Shown: one piece after another, positions 61,860 to 64,000 of the stretch
How positions within the stretch are numbered: the first letter of the stretch is position 1
Layout of the letters: each line of letters opens with the position of its first letter
From: Cheilinus undulatus
Taxonomy: Eukaryota; Chordata; Actinopteri; Labriformes; Labridae
Direction of reading: 5' to 3'
Length of the DNA: 64,000 nucleotides
NCBI RefSeq assembly: GCF_018320785.1
Contig: NC_054886.1
Coordinates: 29,275,732-29,339,731 of the forward strand
Made by a program: the position numbers and the translations under genes
Notes under the pieces: generated by a model
Told to the model about the DNA's origin: nothing
The model's database searches: none
Seen by the model: the letters and a program-made list of their open reading frames with translations, nothing else

Positions 61860-64000
61860 GCTAAGGTATCATTCCAGCCTTCATTTCCCTAAATATCTGC
61901 TAAAACAAAGGCTTGGAAAGGATGTGGGCTTTCTGTATTTCAATAACTCTTGAAATTTGTTCTTCTGAAGCCGCTGTGAAAATGAGATTCAGTCCATTGC
62001 ACATATTTCAGAAATTACGCCGTACAAGTCTTCTGTAGTTGGAGCTGCTGGTTTAAGGCGTGTTTTTGTTGTTTTTGCTTACCTGGCAGCAATGCTCACT
62101 AAACACCATTTTTTGAAAACGGTTCCAAATTTTGGAACAGCTCTGCGCTCGTCAGTGTCACTTCTCCCTCAATTGCCAATCAAAATCAAGAAGGGGCGGG
62201 ACTTCTGATGATAGCAGAGGAGAAACTGATCTGACTCGTCTTTCTTCGTCTTTTTGTTTGGGTTGGTTTCAGGTCTGCAGCTGCTGCATGTGATAGAACA
62301 GGATTCCCTTACATTGTCTACATGTCGTCTGTGTGATATTTCCTGGAAATACAGAAATGTGAAGCACATGGAGCTATTAAAAAAGCGGGAATCTTTTTTT
62401 GTAACTTAGCAACAAGAGACACTGAAGAGAAACTCTCTGAAAAAGATGTTATCGGCACCGCTAGTGCTAAAACAGCCAGTTATGGACACAGGCCCAGACC
62501 CAATCTGATCCCGACCTGGCACTTTCTGTTTTACAAGCCTGGAAGAGGCTACTTTACCTCCGTCACATAGACTTGGACCCCTTTGGCTAGACCCTCCCCT
62601 GGTCTGGAACAATACGTTTCTTTCTTTTAAATCAGCCAAGCCTCAATTACTGACTTTTTCTTTGCCATCCAGTGGCTGGTAGAGCTTTGTTAATGCAGAA
62701 ACATATACCATGTTAAATGCTGTAGCAGAGAAATTATGAAAACTTATTTGGTGACCCCCCCCCAAAAAATACTCTAGCAACCCAACTTTCGGTCCTGACC
62801 CAGATTTTGGGAATGAGTGGTTTAACCCTTCACAGATCCTGGGGACATTGTGTACCATTCAGTTTTTATTTTGGCTGTGTCGAAAGAATATATCTCAAAT
62901 TTGCCGGAAGCTATTCCTTTTGAAAATTCTTAAATAAGCCTAGAATGGCTCAGCGACACAAAAACCGACACATTTGTTCCTAAGGACAAAAATGTCCCAT
63001 TGAAAACCACTGAACATTTCATTTTTGATTCTACATTTATCTTAACATAAACTAATGCATTCATTTATGTTAACATTTCATTTTGGACTACAAGCTTGAA
63101 AGTCTTGAAATAACATGCCTGTTTTTTTAATAAGTCAGTACATCTCATTTCAGGACTCCTAGATCAACTTTGTCTGCTGCACTGGCTGAAGTGTTCACTT
63201 ATTTCAAACAATTATTGCTTTTTATCCCTTATTATACAATTTTAATTTGTTACTGTCAGGTATATTTGGCTAAAACAACTTTAATGACACACCTGACAGG
63301 AAATTATTCTTGGTTACATGTAAATAGGACAGTGAATATAGCTTTAACCTCAATGGAAAACAGGCTACAGGGTATTTTTGACTGGCTATGAAACGGTCTA
63401 AATTTAAAAGTCTGACATGACCAACAAAACCAAAGCAGAGCATCAGTTACACCATCAAATCTTTTAGTTTAACCTTTATTTTTTTCTCAAAAAGCAAGCT
63501 TCATTCAAAAACTCTCTTTATAGACACAAAGCCAGATCAAAAAAGCTCTTGGTTAGGAATGTTTAATAGAAAAATACTCTAGCTATACACAGTGTGATAA
63601 GTTCAATGTAAGGCGTGTCACATATGTGAAATTCAAGTTTTAAGCACCCAGAAAAAGGCTGAAGAAACATGAAAAGGGTCAATTTCAGAACCTAGTCTCT
63701 GTTGTATTCTATAGTATTTAGAAGGAATGTTGTATCAATGATTAAACTACTTCACAGAAACTCTAAAATTAACTTATTTCAGTTTATTTTCATCATTTAT
63801 TCAAGTCTTGCAATTTTTTACAGACTAAAAACTGTTACTACTATTTCTACGAGTGCAAAGTAAGCTGTTTATTAATTAAAGGCCCCTAATTTTTTTTATC
63901 CAGGTGTTCCAGTGTTGTTCTGATATTAGAAGTCTTCAATATATGTTGTTGGATTACTTCTGCCCTTCCAGTACTTCCAGTGCTGCTTTCAATATGGCGG
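61860..64000. other. Distal sequence without recognised genes
   Basis: AT-rich sequence. A GAGTGGTTTAACCC-type hAT-like end occurs near 62815, but nothing else can be supported. No exon with both splice sites and a conserved motif was found. Confidence 0.35.

Overview
This window looks like nuclear genomic DNA from a teleost fish, probably a percomorph. Genes are split by GT-AG introns and the proteins are vertebrate. More than half of the sequence is fish-type repeats: Tc1/Sleeping Beauty-like and hAT-like DNA transposons, Rex3-like retrotransposon ends carrying a GATG tail, and minisatellites. I see no operons, CRISPR arrays or prokaryotic signals.

Three protein-coding genes can be assembled exon by exon. 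(1) 589-3865, plus strand: the last five coding exons of cmas (CMP-sialic acid synthetase); its 5' exons lie before the window. (2) 18824-8343, minus strand: a complete 14-exon TRIM-type E3 ubiquitin ligase (RING, B-box 2, coiled coil, PRY/SPRY) of 584 codons, with the B30.2 domain spread over at least five exons. (3) 54709-38126, minus strand: a complete 18-exon gene of 604 codons with a proline-rich N-terminus, a Sec23/24-like zinc finger and a von Willebrand A domain. It resembles the family annotated in fish as circularly permutated Ras protein 1-like, although no Ras part is visible. In both complete genes the exon phases join consistently and the total length is a multiple of three, which is strong internal support. 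cmas and the TRIM gene are tail to tail; the TRIM and VWA genes are in tandem on the minus strand.

Layout: 1-4450 cmas; 4690-6365 and 7073-7612 minisatellites; 7640-8115 Tc1 remnant; 8343-18824 TRIM gene with a 1.6-kb AGCTA-rich array and a Tc1 copy in its introns; 19-37 kb mostly transposons (hAT-like, Sleeping Beauty-like, Tc1, Rex3); 38126-54709 VWA gene with hAT-like, Tc1 and minisatellite insertions in its introns; 55-60 kb nested hAT-like elements; 60.9-61 kb possible 5' exons of the VWA gene; 62-64 kb nothing recognised.

The most notable pattern is a set of hAT-like non-autonomous elements with 8-bp target duplications. Several end-families share one degenerate internal array built on a GTGGCAAAAATGGG-like motif, and one carries a 311-bp triplication.
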